DNA of 64,000 bases, taken from positions 267,162,392 to 267,226,391 of the forward strand of contig NC_090323.1 in assembly GCF_040869045.1 (NCBI RefSeq). Reading direction: 5' to 3'. The DNA comes from Eurosta solidaginis (lineage: Eukaryota; Arthropoda; Insecta; Diptera; Tephritidae). Shown here in pieces: positions 1 to 11,547 of this stretch (its first letter is position 1; each line of letters begins with the position of its first letter). The position numbers and the translations under genes were made by a program. Under the pieces are notes generated by a model. The model worked only from the letters and a program-made list of their open reading frames with translations. It was not told where the DNA came from and ran no database searches.

Positions 1-121
1 TATTGGCTAATTTCTGGATCTATAATTTGTCGGCGAGTGTTATTCACAAAGTTCCTATTCAACCCTGAGTACACATCTGAGGATAAATTTTTTAGATTTG
101 GGATGCTCGCAATTTTTTGTA

Positions 122-882
122 CGAGGGGTGTTCAAAAAGTATCACGAATTTTGAATTTGCGCGGGTTATGTATATTCGAATTTCGATTTTTTGTGGCGTT
201 ATGTTGGTACTCATGTCTCTCAACTATGCCTCAGCCATTTTAAAAGTTCACTTTATTGTTGACAGCTGCTTTGCTTGCACGTGTTTTGGCTCGTTTTCGA
301 TTTTTACCTATTTAAAAAAATGTATCAAAGAACCTGTATCAAATTTTGTATGAAAAACGAAATTAAGTGCGCGGATGCATTCCGAATGTTGACTGTGGCA
401 TACGGAACCGAAGCGAAGCAACGTTTATAGGTAGTACAAAATGTTCTCAGAAGGCCGAGAAAATGTTAACGACGAAGAGCGTTCCGGACGCCCGAGCACT
501 TCAACAACAGACGAAAAAATTTATAAAGCGAAGAAAATGGTATTGGCCAATCGTGCGACTTTTTGGCCAAAAACAACACACTAATGAAGCCGCAGCCACC
601 GTATTCCACAGATTTGGCCCCTTGTGACTTTTTCTTGTTCCCTAAGCTGAAGAGGCCCATGAAACAACGACGCTGCGCTACGATTGACGCGATAAAGACG
701 GCATCGAAGGAGGAACTGAACAAGAATAAAAAAAAATTGATTTTTTGAAGTGCTTCAAAGATTGGAAAACCGTTGGCACACGTGTATAATATCTCATTTA
801 AAGGGGCAAAATAGATATTTATGAATAAATAAATAATTTTTGAAAAAACACAAAATTCGCGATATTTTTTGAACACACCTCG
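122..882 (+). mobile_element. Internally deleted mariner element with TA target duplication
   Basis: The element begins CGAGGGGTGTTCAAAAAGTA and ends with its inverted counterpart (…TTTTTTGAACACACCTCG). The roughly 30-bp inverted ends match at about nine positions in ten. TA dinucleotides sit directly outside both ends (120-121 and 883-884), as expected for Tc1/mariner insertion. At 761 bp it is well short of the usual 1.3 kb. It carries two transposase pieces joined by a deletion, so it is non-autonomous. Transposon class is secure; the mariner subfamily is not assigned. Confidence 0.85.
440..770 (+). pseudogene. Mariner transposase remnant (deleted, two pieces)
   Basis: Frame pieces show mariner transposase blocks. 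A segment reading ENVNDEERSGRPSTSTTDEK (about 457-516) is the typical linker after the N-terminal helix-turn-helix. It is joined near 555-565 to a C-terminal block with PPYSTDLAPCDFFLFPKLKR (about 594-653), which holds the third catalytic Asp region. The intervening catalytic core is missing, and the frame ends at a stop near 746. The product cannot be an active transposase. A 153-codon open frame on the minus strand (466-927) is only the antisense of this element. Confidence 0.75.
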
Positions 883-884
883 TA

Positions 885-1354
885 AATCATTACGAATTAA
901 GTTTGGTAATCTTAAGAATATTTTCAAACTATCAAAATTGTTTTTTTGTTTGAGTTTTAAAAAATTGCTACTCGGTATTCAAAAAAACTCGAATATATTT
1001 TTATTTAGACGCCTACTTAAAAGCCATTGTTGACGTGGAACTTCCCATGACAATTCACCCTATTTTAGCAGCGCATTTAAATTAATTAGAATCTTGATTA
1101 TTTATAATAAAAGTTAACTATAATTAACAAAGATAAGCACATAAAACAATGGATTTTAAAACGAAATTGTTTGCTTGCATGCGCTCAAAGCGTGATCGTA
1201 TCTTTTGACTTTAAAATGAGATAAATTAAATTTACCGATAGAAAAAACAGCAAAGATAGTTGTGCAGGAGGATAACTTGAACCAAACAAACTAAATGGGG
1301 TTACAAGTAAAAAACTTAATTGCGGAATGAGCCAAGAACGCCGCCATAGAACAG
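885..1354. other. AT-rich spacer, nothing recognised
   Basis: AT-rich sequence between the mariner and a LINE scrap. Only short open frames are present. I see no splice-flanked coding signal, RNA gene or repeat. Confidence 0.6.
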
Positions 1355-1870
1355 TGCTCGTAGCGCTAAGTTTATCAAAAGCCTTTGACACAGAATCAAT
1401 TACATTACGTTACTGCAAGACCTGGAAGGGCCTACCCATCCTACTTTTTGGTCAAAATCGGTTCAGTTAAGAAACGCAACATGACAACCAAGTAGAATTA
1501 AGCAAGGGGTGCCGCAGGGTGGTGGTCTATCCCCACTTTTGTTAAATTTTTAAAAACCAAAGCTCCTTTCCCCACCAGAAGGTGTTACCATTGTTTCCTA
1601 CGCCAATGACTTTACGACAAGGGTAATAGTTCCTGGTTTTTCCATTGATGAGCTTTGTTGTGGAATTAACAATTATCTCTCGCCTTTCAAGTTTTTTCAC
1701 TTCGCGAAATTCGCACTACTACTGACCAAATCTCCACCGACCTTATTTTTGGCGTTGACGTGGAAAATGTCGGCAATATTGGGTATCTATGTCGATGGCA
1801 TTATGTAACCGACTGTCCTACACCCAATAATTAAGATCCGGAAGACAAAGAAACACTCTTAGCTACTTAT
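1355..1870 (+). pseudogene. Jockey-type LINE reverse-transcriptase fragment
   Basis: Translating in shifting frames gives LSKAFD (RT box A), GVPQGGGLSPLL (box B) and SYAND (box C, where the catalytic pair YADD has become YAND), followed by a thumb-like segment. The same protein, with YADD intact, appears on the minus strand at 55991-56650. Several frameshifts and a stop make this copy dead. It ends abruptly at 1870, where a long repeat of the hairpin-ended family begins. Confidence 0.7.
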
Positions 1871-4438
1871 AACAAGTAAGGAAGGTTAAGTTCGGGTGTA
1901 ACCGAACATTACATACTCAGTTGAGAGCTATGGTGAAAACATAAGGGAAAATAACCATGTAATAAAATGAACCGAGGGTAACCCTGGAATGTGTTTGTAT
2001 GACATGTGTATCAAATGAAAGGTATTAAAGAATATTTTATGAGGGAGTGGGCCATAGTTCTATAGGTGGACGCCATTTAGGGATATCGCCATAAAGGTGG
2101 ACCAATGCTGACTCTAGAACATGTTAGTACGGTATGGGTATCAAATGAAAAATGTTAATGAGAACTTTAAAAGGCGTGGGCTTAGTTCTATAGGTGGACG
2201 CCTTTTCGAGATATCGCCATAAAAGTGGACCAGGGGTGACTCCAGAATGTGTTTGTACGATATGGGTATCAAATGAAAGGTGTTAATGAGTCTTTTTAAA
2301 AGGGAGGGGGCCTTAGTTCTATAGGTGGACGCCTTTTCGTGATATCGTCATAAAGGTGGACCTGGGGGACTCTAGAACAGGGATGCACCTTAACGTTAAG
2401 CTAATCGTTTATCAAAAAATTTCCACCGTTTCCGTTGAAACACTTCGAAATATTATCGATAAAGAAATTATCAAGATAAATTGTATCTCGTTTTTAACCG
2501 AAACGAAAAGCTTTCGTTAACGTTAAAAACGTTAACAAAAACGTGATACTTTATGTTTGAATTGTGCTGGCAATGCTATAGCCATGGTGAAGCCGTAAGG
2601 TGGTAACAACGAGCGCACATACACACACAAACTCCATATAATTTGTTTGTGTAATTCGTTGGTGGTAATGTCAAAAACACTCTGAGAAATGTTCGTACTG
2701 TCAAAATTCATGAGAAAAGTTGCAATCAGCTTGGCTATTGCTTTCACCTTTAATGACTCCGCCATCAATCAGCTTTGCCAGCATAGTTTGAAATTAATAA
2801 TGAACATAAACGATTTGATTCCGTTTTGATATGGCAGAAAACGAAACGAAATCATTTCGTTAATTTGACGTTTTTAACGTTAATAAACGAAACGAAATGA
2901 CTTTGTTTCGTTTATTAACGTTAATTATCGTAACGAAATGATATCGGTTCGTTGGTTAAGCATGCCTGCTCTAGAATGTGTTTGTACGATTTGGGTATCT
3001 AATTAATGGTATTAATAAGGGTTTTAAAAGGGAGTGGTGGTAGTTGTATGCGTGAAGGCGTTTTCCAGATATCGACCAAAATGTGGACCATAGTGACCCA
3101 GAATATCATCTGTCGGGTACCGCTAATTTATTTATATATGTAATACCACGAACAGTATTCATGCCAATACAATATTTCAAGGGTTTTTTATTTCGCCCTG
3201 CAGAACTTTTTAATTTCATTCTACTTAATATGGTAGGTGTCACACCCATTTTACAAAGTTTTTTTCTAAAATTATATTTTGGGTCAATAAACCAATCCAG
3301 TTACCACGTTTCATCCTTTTTTTGTATTTGGTATATAATTATGGCATTTTTTTTTTTCATTTTTAATAATTTTCGATATCGAAAAAGTGGGCGTGGTCAT
3401 AGTCCGATTTCAGCCATTTTTTATACCAATACAAAGTGAGTTCACATAAGTACGTGCACAGAGTTTAGTAAAGATTTATCGATTTTTGCTCAAGTTGTCG
3501 TGTTAACGGCCGAGCGGAAGGACCAACGGTCGACTGTGTCTAAAAACTGGGCGTGGCTTCAACCGATTTCGCGCTTTTTCACAGAAATAAGTTATCGTCC
3601 TAGAATCTAAGCCCCAACCAAATTTCACAAGGATTGGGAAATTTTTGATCGATTTTGATGGCATTAAAAGTATCCTAGACAAATTAAATGAAAAAGGGCG
3701 GAGCCACGCCCATTTTGAAATTTTCTTTTATTTTTGTATTTTGCTGCACCATATCATTACTGGAGTTGAATGTTGACATAATTTACTTATATACTGTAAA
3801 GATATTAAATTTTTTGTTAAAATTTGACTTAAAAAAAATTTTTTTTAAAGTGGGCGTGGTCGTTCTCAGATTTTGCTAGTTTTTATTAAGCATACATATA
3901 GTAATAGGAGTAACGTTCCTGCCAAATTTCATCATGATATCTTCAACTTCTGCCAAATTACAGCTTGCAAAAGTTTTAAATTACCTTCTTTTAAAAGTGG
4001 GCGGTGCCACCCCCATTGTCCAAAATTTTACTAATTTTCTATTCTGCGTCATAAGTTCAACTCACCTACCAAGTTTCATCGCTTTATCCGTCTTTGGTAA
4101 TGAATTATCGCACTTTTTCGGTTTTTCGAAATTTTCGATATCGAAAAAGTGGGCGTGGTTATAGTCCGATATCGTTCATTTAAATAGCGATCTGAGATGA
4201 GTGCGCAGGAACCTACATACCAAATTTCATCAATATACCTCAAAATTTACTCAAGTTATCGTGTTAACGGACAGACGGACGGACGGAAGGACATGGCTCA
4301 ATAACATTTTTTTTCGATACTGATGATTTTGATATATGGAAGTCTATATCTATCTCGATTCCTTTATACATGTACAACTAACCGTTATCCAATCAAAGTT
4401 AATATACTCTGTGAGCTATGCTCAACTGAGTATAAAAA
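1871..4438 (-). mobile_element. Hairpin-ended long repeat, copy A (Helentron-like candidate), split by a hAT MITE
   Basis: Written in element orientation (minus strand), it starts T5-ATACTCAGTTGAGC and ends with CTCAACTGAGTAT, then the hairpin GTTCGG-TTACAC-CCGAAC, then TTAACCTTCCTTACTTGTT. The first and last arms are complementary over 13 bp. The middle carries the strings AAAGTGGGCGTGG and GACGGACGGACGGA. Near the hairpin end lie four units of a ~130-bp tandem repeat (unit marks at 1988, 2118, 2246, 2376). A 591-bp hAT MITE interrupts it at 2378-2968. Short ORFs inside have no protein similarity that I recognise. Repeat family certain; Helentron assignment is inference. Confidence 0.8.
2378..2968. 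mobile_element. hAT-type MITE inside copy A, 8-bp target duplication
   Basis: Ends read CAGGGATGCACCTTAAC and (inverted) CAGGCATGCTTAACCAAC. The 8-bp sequence CTCTAGAA is duplicated exactly on both sides (2370-2377 and 2969-2976), and it is part of the host repeat's own tandem unit. The subterminal regions are crowded with TTAACGTTAA and CATTTCGTT motifs, a common hAT layout. No transposase frame is present. Confidence 0.85.
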
Positions 4439-5479
4439 TGAATAACTTTGTTTAATACTACGTAAGACAATCTAACATAGAAAATATAAGGGAAAATTAC
4501 ATAATAGATATAACTTAATGTAACACAACATATCATGAACGAAGGGTAAAATACTGGATTTGTTTAAAAAACGACTTATGTAAAAACAGAATAATTCGTT
4601 CATAAATTTTATTTTTTATTTGTTATTAATTTAAAGGCTCATTTAAATCTTCAGTTATAAAATTTGGACGTGACGGTCGATTATGTATGAAATTACAGTG
4701 ATTCATGTGCACTTCACAGTTTTAATGTGATAATTGATTCATAATATGTTTGTGTTTATATTAACACTGATTCATGAATAATAATAACAAATATTAATTT
4801 AGTCATCCAGCCGTGTTAAAAATATTTTCCATTCACCCAGTTATTTAATTTCTTGTGCACTGCTGATTTGAAAGCTTTCTGGGAAATATTTGATTTTTTA
4901 CGGTTATATCTACCCTGCAGCGAATCACACTACTTTCAAACTACTTAACTAAGAACTATCGCATTAAGAGACTGCACTAGTTTTAATACTGCTCATCGCA
5001 GTGCTTTCAAAACAAAATTTTAACATTGTGATGTCCTACCAATTTGAAATTGGCCGCCTTTAGCTCAGACTTAAGTGCTGTTGTTACATGTATGTCTACC
5101 CGGCCTGCTTCCGATTAGCATTAGTTCGAGGAAAAATGTAGCGCGAAACTCTCACTTTACGTGATTGTCTCACATATTTTCTGCAAGATAGTGTATTGTA
5201 AAAATGGACGAAATTTATTAGGAAATATCTATACGAAAAATAGTCAGTTTTCGACAAATTTACAGCCATAATTCAAAAGAATATGATGAAAAAACTTCCA
5301 TACATATATATTCTTAATAAAGTGAAGTATTTTTAGAAAAATTGAGAAAAAATAGCTAATAGCCACGCCTAATTTTGATAGTATTTATTGAATCTTATAA
5401 CTGCATACATATATAATGTAGGGCTAGAGTTGTTTTCATCCATTTACACGGTCGTATCTATAACTATCTCCTTAATGTG
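4439..5479. other. AT-rich spacer, nothing recognised
   Basis: No gene, RNA or clear repeat seen. Open frames are short and lack coding character. Confidence 0.5.
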
Positions 5480-5554
5480 TAGACAAAGTTCCGGTGACAT
5501 AATAAGACATAACGTGGCAGTTCTGAGACTGGTAGCATACAAGTGGCTGGCCAA
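5480..5554 (-). pseudogene. Jockey-type LINE scrap
   Basis: The stretch matches in pieces the LINE at 55.4-56.1 kb: GGCAGTTCTGAG, and TAGCATACAAGTGGCTGGCCAA against TAGCATGCAAACGGCTGGCCAA there. It ends exactly where copy B of the hairpin-ended repeat starts, so it was probably that repeat's insertion site. Confidence 0.45.
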
Positions 5555-7220
5555 TTTTTTTACACTCAGTTGAGCATAGCTCACAGAGTATATTAACTTT
5601 GATTGGATAACGGTTAGTTGTACATGTATAAAGGAATCGAGATAGATATAGACTTCCATATATCAAAATCATCAGTATCGAAAAAAAATGTTATTGAGCC
5701 ATGTCCTTCCGTCCGTCCGTCTGTCCGTTAACACGATAACTTGAGTAAATTTTGAGGTATATTGATTAAATTTGGTATGTATGTTCCTGCGCACTCATCT
5801 CAGATCGCTATTTAAATGAACGATATCGGACTATAACCACGCCCACTTTTTCGATATCGAAAATTTCGAAAAACCGAAAAAGTGCGATAATTCATTACCA
5901 AAGACGGATAAAGCGATGAAACTTGGTAGGTGAGTTGAACTTATGACGCAGAATAGAAAATTAGTAAAATTTTGGACAATGGGCGTGGCACCGCCACTTT
6001 TAAAAGAAGGTAATTTAAAAGTTTTGAAAGCTGTAATTTGGCAGTCCTTGAAGATATCTTGATGAAATTTGGCAGGATGGTTACTCCTATTACTATATGT
6101 ATTGTTACTAAAATTAGTAAAATCGGAGAACAACCACGCCCACTAAAAAAAAAAAATTTAAGTCAAATTTTAACAAAAAATTTAATATCTTTACAGTATA
6201 TAAGTAAATTATGTCAACATTCAACTCGAGTAATGATATGGTGCAACAAAACACAAAAATAATAATTTGTCTAGGATACTTTTAATGCCTTAAGTCGAAC
6301 AAAAATTTACCAATCATTGTGAAATTTGGTAGGGGCTTAGATCCTACGACGACAACAGTTTTCTGTGAAAAAATTCGAAATCGGTTGAAGCCACGCCCAG
6401 TTTTTATACACAGTCGACCGTCTGTCCTTCCGCTCGGCCGTTAACACGATAACTTGAGCAAAAATCGATATATCTTTACAAAACTCAGTTCGCGCACTTA
6501 TCTGAACTCACTTTGTATTGTTATAAAAAATTTTCGAAATCCGACTGTGGCCACGCCCACTTTTTCGATATCGAAAATTACGAAAAATGAAAAAGATGTC
6601 ATACCAGATGTCATTTATACCAAATACGAAAAAAGGGAGGAAACATGGTCAATGGATTGGGTAATTGACGCAGAATTTAACTTTAGAAAAAAACTCTGTA
6701 AAATGTGTGTGACACCTACCATATTAAGTAGAAGAAAATGAAAAAGTTCTGCAGGGCGGAATCAAAAGCCCTTGGAATCTTGGCAGGAATACTGTTCGTG
6801 GTCTTGCATATATAAATAAATTAGCGGTATCCGACAGATGATGTTCTGGGTCACCCTGGTCCACATTTTGGTCGATATCTCGAAAACGCCTTCATATATC
6901 TAACTAGTGGCCACTCCCTTTTAAAACCCTCATTAATACCTTTAATTTAATGCCCATATCGTACAAACAAATTCTAGAGTCAGCCCTGGCCCACCTTTAT
7001 GGCGATATCCCTAAATGGCGTCCACCTATAGAACTATTGCCCACTCCCTCTTAAAATACTCTGTAGTACCTTCCATTTGATACACATGTCATACAAACAC
7101 ATTCCCGGGTTACTCTAGGTTCATTTTCCTACATGGTGATTTTCCCCTATTTTGTCTCGAAAGCTCTCAGCTGAGTATGTAATGTTCGGTTACACCCGAA
7201 CTTAGCCTTCCTTATTTGTT
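5555..7220 (+). mobile_element. Hairpin-ended long repeat, copy B
   Basis: Same family as copy A in opposite orientation. It starts TTTTTTTACACTCAGTTGAGC, and ends with CTCAGCTGAGTATGTAAT, the hairpin GTTCGGTTACACCCGAAC and TTAGCCTTCCTTATTTGTT. It carries the GTCCGTCCGTCTGTCCGTTA motif near its start and two to three units of the 130-bp tandem repeat near its hairpin end (about 6850-7110). No insertion interrupts it. Open frames at 5831-6133 and 6454-6741 are repeat-derived, because equivalents recur with changes in other copies. Confidence 0.85.
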
Positions 7221-8290
7221 GGTATTATTGTATACTATTTCCAGTGTTTAAAATGTCATTATTCTCTCAGAAGTACTATTTTTGCAGTGTTTGTATATCT
7301 CATGTGGGCCACTTTATTTTTGGTGCAAGAAGCGTGAACAAATATGTGTGAAAGTCGCATATTAATTTGCACAAAAACTACATGAATAAAAAAATCATTC
7401 ATAAGGGGCCCTTGACTGAAGTGACTAAAAAGCGTACTTATTCATGTATGAATTTACAACTTAAATATATATTAGGGTAGGCGATCATTTCATTTTCATC
7501 AAAGTTATTCTAAAAGTTTCGACGTTCTTTGACCTAGTTCACATATAACGAGATTATCTTCATTTTCGTACTTAAATTATCGGTAATCAAATAACTATAT
7601 TTCCCATATAAATTGTTCCCTTCGATAATCGGCCATTATACACTACCTTTAGAAATGGCGACTTGGTTTCTTAGCCTTAGAACCATCTCTAGGCGAACAA
7701 TCTTTCGAAGCACGAAATAAAAGAAAAATGTGGAAATGTGACAGCTAATAATCTGGTTCCCAGGGATGGGATATATGTATGTAAACACGTAGATTATCTA
7801 TTGAGGTTTCGTTATATTATTAGATGCATTTACTAATAGAATGTCTTAAAGCGAAGTAAAATTATTTATTAATACAAATTTGAAAACCAGGCAGTAAATG
7901 ATTGTCCAAGTGTTTGTTACATTTTGCATATTCCTTCTTTTGTCAATCCCCACGCCAGTGTAATGAAAACAAATAAAATCTGAAGCTGAAATGAGCCAAC
8001 CTTCATTCCTAAATCGCAGGTGAAACCAATAGGTCTGCGTACAGCGTCATCTACTGACAATATTTTTTTCTTTTGAAACCTTTCTTACAATTCTGCAAGA
8101 GCAAGTATCCGATTTGGTCCAGTTCTTTTCAAGCTGTATGTATTTGAAAGAATTGCAATTCTTTTTTATATAAATACTCACAGATACGGTAGGCTATTCT
8201 CTGACAATTCATTTGCTTTCATGTACCTAAAAACTTGTCCCTCTCTGCTCTCTCTTAATATTCCACCTTCCTCTCATTTTCTTTCTACTT
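7221..8290. other. AT-rich spacer with a degenerate MITE (about 7535-7800)
   Basis: The part 7535-7800 contains GATTATCTTCATTTTCG and TTTCCCATATAAATT. These also occur, in either orientation, at 49.25-49.47, 54.4-54.9 and 56.64-56.76 kb, so it is an old interspersed repeat. The rest shows no gene. Confidence 0.5.
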
Positions 8291-8309
8291 CTCCTCCTTA
8301 TCATCCTAT

Positions 8310-8420
8310 AACTCTATATCGACTGCTAATATCGCCATATCTCGGCAGCCGTTTCAATAACGCCTTATCTCAGAATTTTTTCAAGAAATGCCCATTTCAG
8401 AATTTGTATGAAGAATGAAC
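8310..8420 (+). repeat. Dispersed ~30-bp 'CGCCCTATCTCAG' module (degenerate copy)
   Basis: The string reads CCATATCTCGGCAGCCGTTTC, then ACGCCTTATCTCAGAATTTTT and a further degraded unit. Related arrays lie at 11078-11140, 41290-41530 (minus) and 62425-62590. The host element is unknown. Confidence 0.5.
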
Positions 8421-9373
8421 ATAAATTCATTAAAATAATCCTGAAATGAAACAACCCTCAAAAATGTTCTTAAAGTTCGCATGAGCCATTTGTAGGTCCG
8501 CCACAATACTTTTATTTAACAAATTCTATCAACCTATCCCAGCTCTGCCACCACAGCCTCTATGCAATGGGTCATACCCAATTACAACTAACAGTTAAAG
8601 TTGCTCGTCTTTTCCATATAATAGAATCGGATGTTGTTGTTGTTGTATTAACGATAAAGACCCTGCCCCATCCTCTAGTTTCATGAGGAACTTGGGGTCG
8701 CCAGAGCCTCGCCTGCTAAATATTTGGGTTCACATAATAGTAGGTGAATACCGATAATTATTCCACGAAACTCTCGGTGATCCTCGCCATCCTCTATAAA
8801 TTGGACATATGCATCTTACAATCTACTTACACTTCCGATTTTGTTTCTGATTGCGCGTCCCATAAAGCAAATTTATAGGTTCCGCTTCCTATTCTGGTTC
8901 CGATTTACTGACTTCCATTTCGTCCCTAGAGTTAATGGAAATAGCAAGTGAAGTGGGTGCTTAATTAACAACAAAGAAAGTTCCTTTGAAAGCAACTTGA
9001 AAAACTTAACAACTTCAACTTGAATTCAAAAACATATCGACTAATCCTAGTACATTGTATTTATAAATATTATTCATATTATGGAAAAATAGGAATAAAT
9101 CAATTTGTGCTATACTGTGAAGTGGACGTAGTTATAACGGAATAAGTGTGGTGTAAGATATAATGGTATGTCGTGAGTGTAGAACAGGTGCAGCAGTTAA
9201 TCAAAGTTTAATAGTACTTGATCCCGAATAATGTAATCGGATATAGCCGCTCATCCCTAATAATGGCTAAGAAAAAAAATTTTGTGTCCGCCCTCCATTT
9301 AAATCTAGCGTTGGTTCCGTTTAAACAAGCTAATCCGGAACAACCTGCTTTAGTTCAAGCCTATTGCAGCACA
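8421..9373. other. Spacer with a SINE-like retroposon scrap (8636-8770)
   Basis: 8636-8770 contains TTGTTGTTGTTGT followed by AACTTGGGGTCGCCAGAGCCTC. It is an internally deleted copy of the SINE-like retroposon seen complete at 55577-55977. Nothing else is recognised in the stretch. Confidence 0.55.
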
Positions 9374-10503
9374 TTTTTATACCTTTCATGAACATGAAAT
9401 GGTATATTAACTTTTGTCCGATGTTTGTAACGTTGAGAAATATAGAAGATAGACTCACCATTAAGTATACCGAATTGATCAGGGCGACGAACTGAGTTGA
9501 TATAGCCATGCCCGTCTGTCCGTCCGTCTGTCTGTTTGAACGCAAACTAGTCCCTCAAATTTTGAGATATCTCAATGAAATTTGGCACAAGGATGTATTT
9601 TGGTATTGTATTAGACATTTGTCGGTTCCGGTAGGATCGGACCACTATAACATATATCTCCCATACAACCGATCGTTCAGATAAGACGATTTTGGTCATT
9701 CCTGCTGCAATTTAGAAAGTACAAACGTGAAACTCGGTGATATATATTTTAATATATCGCAGAAGATTTTCCGAAAAAATCACTTTGATCGGAGCTATAT
9801 ATAGTATATATCCCATACAACCGATCGTTCAGATAGAAAGATTTTTGGCAATTTCTCCCTTAATTTCCAATATAAAAACGTTAGACTTGGTGATATTTAT
9901 TCCAATATATCATAGAAGATTTCATGAAAAAATCTTTTCGATCGGAGCTAAATACAATATATTCCCATACAACCGATCGTTCAGATAGAAAGATTTTTAG
10001 CCATTTCTCCCTTAATTTCCAATATAAAAACGTTGAGCTTTTTGATATTTATTCTAATATATCATAGAAGATTTCCTAAAAATATCACTTTGATCGGATC
10101 TATATGTATATAGTATACACCTATCCCATACAACCGATCGTTCAGGTAGAAAGATTTTTAGCCATTTATCTCTTAGTTTCCAATATAAAAACGTGAAACT
10201 TGGTAATATTTATTCCAATATATCATAGAAGATTTCCTGTAAAAATCATTTCGATCGGAGCTATATACAATATATATCCCATACAACCGATCTTTAAGAT
10301 AAGGGGGTTTTTTTGCCATTTTTTATTTTATATTTATCTTAAAAAAGTTAGGTATGTACATCTGTTCACTATATATTTCTTATCTTATACATCCGATTAT
10401 TTGGAGATTACGAACGGGATAAGATTATTGTTCAGCCCCATTCATGAAAGATATGAAGTTTTCGGCATAGCCGAAGACAGTCCCGTCCTTACTTGTTTTT
10501 TTT
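9374..10503 (+). mobile_element. Second hairpin-ended repeat family (F) with 152-bp tandem units
   Basis: It starts TTTTATACCTTTCATGAAC and ends TTCATGAAAGATATGAAG, then the hairpin TTCGGC-ATA-GCCGAA, then GACAGTCCCGTCCTTACTTGTT. First and last arms (ATACCTTTCATGAA and TTCATGAAAGATAT) are complementary with one mismatch. Like the first family it has GGTATATTAACTTT just inside its start, a GTCCGTCCGTCTGTCTGTT motif, and the same TCCTTACTTGTT terminus. Five ~152-bp tandem units are marked by GATCGTTCAGAT at 9671, 9823, 9975, 10136 and 10289. No coding function is seen. Confidence 0.75.
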
Positions 10504-11477
10504 AAGAATATACCTTGTGCTAGCTTTGTATGTTTAATGGGCAGAATGGCAATGAATTTGGCTTTGTTAAAAACCGGTTTGTGTGGTTGTTTGGCTTACC
10601 TTTTATGTTTTGCTTAAATTTTTCTGTTAGTTTCCTCAGACAATGTTTATACATATTTATTATCTTCAGTTTGTTGAGATTCTGCATTAGCAGTTTATTG
10701 CAAACAAAATATTCTAATATTTATTACATTTGCTGTTACTTAAGCATAAGATAAGCCTCATCAAATAAAAATGATAAATATGTATGCCTTAATTCATTTA
10801 TCAAAATTAAATTGTGTATAATCTTGATCTTATGTAACGTGATATAAATTTTTGAATTTAATTAATTTCAATAGAAACGTAAGCCGCTTCTTAATTTCTG
10901 GGCTATTTAATTTTGAATAGATTCAAGTCGGCACCAAGTTAAGTTTTAACTTACCAAAAATTATGAACATAATTCAATAAAATTCGAGTTAGCATTTTTT
11001 ATGTTGGTGAACTCACGAAAAATAATTGTGATATAAGAACCTGAGGAAAAAAAATGTCGAATGCTGTGTGGAATATCACCCTATTCGGCTGCCGTTCCAG
11101 TAAACGTTTGAGCTCAGATAGGGCAGATATGGGGTATATCTGTGTTCTGAGCTGTATAATATTGAAATCAAATTTTTTTGCTAAAATCATTGATTGCAAG
11201 ATTGTTCCAACTGCAATCAGTGATTGTACAAAAATTGTTATGACAATCAATTGCAAAAAACAATCATGTTGAAAAATGCTTTCATAGTTCATTTTAAAGT
11301 TACTAAATCGTAAGTCTACAAAAACGTACAAACTAACAGAAGTACAGATCATGTATCCAAGCTTCCAAGCAAGTAGTTGATAACTGCAATCGTAGCATCT
11401 GATTGCGTATCTAAATTAATTACAATAAATTTAAATTTTAAATATTTCGTACAATCATACGAAGCAATCAATCAGAA
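10504..11477. other. AT-rich spacer with one 'CTATCTCAG'-module scrap
   Basis: Mostly featureless AT-rich DNA. About 11078-11140 carries ATCACCCTATTCGGCTGCCG, the start of the dispersed 30-bp module. A 117-codon open frame at 10999-11352 (minus) has no recognisable domain and is not supported as a gene. Confidence 0.5.
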
Positions 11478-11547
11478 AACAAGTAAGGAAGGTTAAGTTC
11501 GGGTGTAACCGAACATTACATACTCAGTTGAGAGCTATGGTGACAAC

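Noticed and set aside
466..927. 153-codon open frame on the minus strand
   Set aside because: It is the antisense of the deleted mariner element and runs across its right inverted end; no protein features.
3083..4164. Hydrophobic open frames that look like membrane proteins (also 5831-6133, 16757-17236, 61020-61214)
   Set aside because: They recur in every copy of the hairpin-ended repeat with different frames and stops. Phe/Ile/Leu richness is due to T-rich repeat DNA.
9659..10310. CRISPR-like regular repeats
   Set aside because: Units of about 152 bp with no conserved-repeat/variable-spacer pattern; they are a tandem array inside a transposon-like repeat in a eukaryote.
10999..11352. 117-codon minus-strand frame
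   Set aside because: No recognisable domain, no splice or poly(A) context, and it overlaps a repeat scrap.
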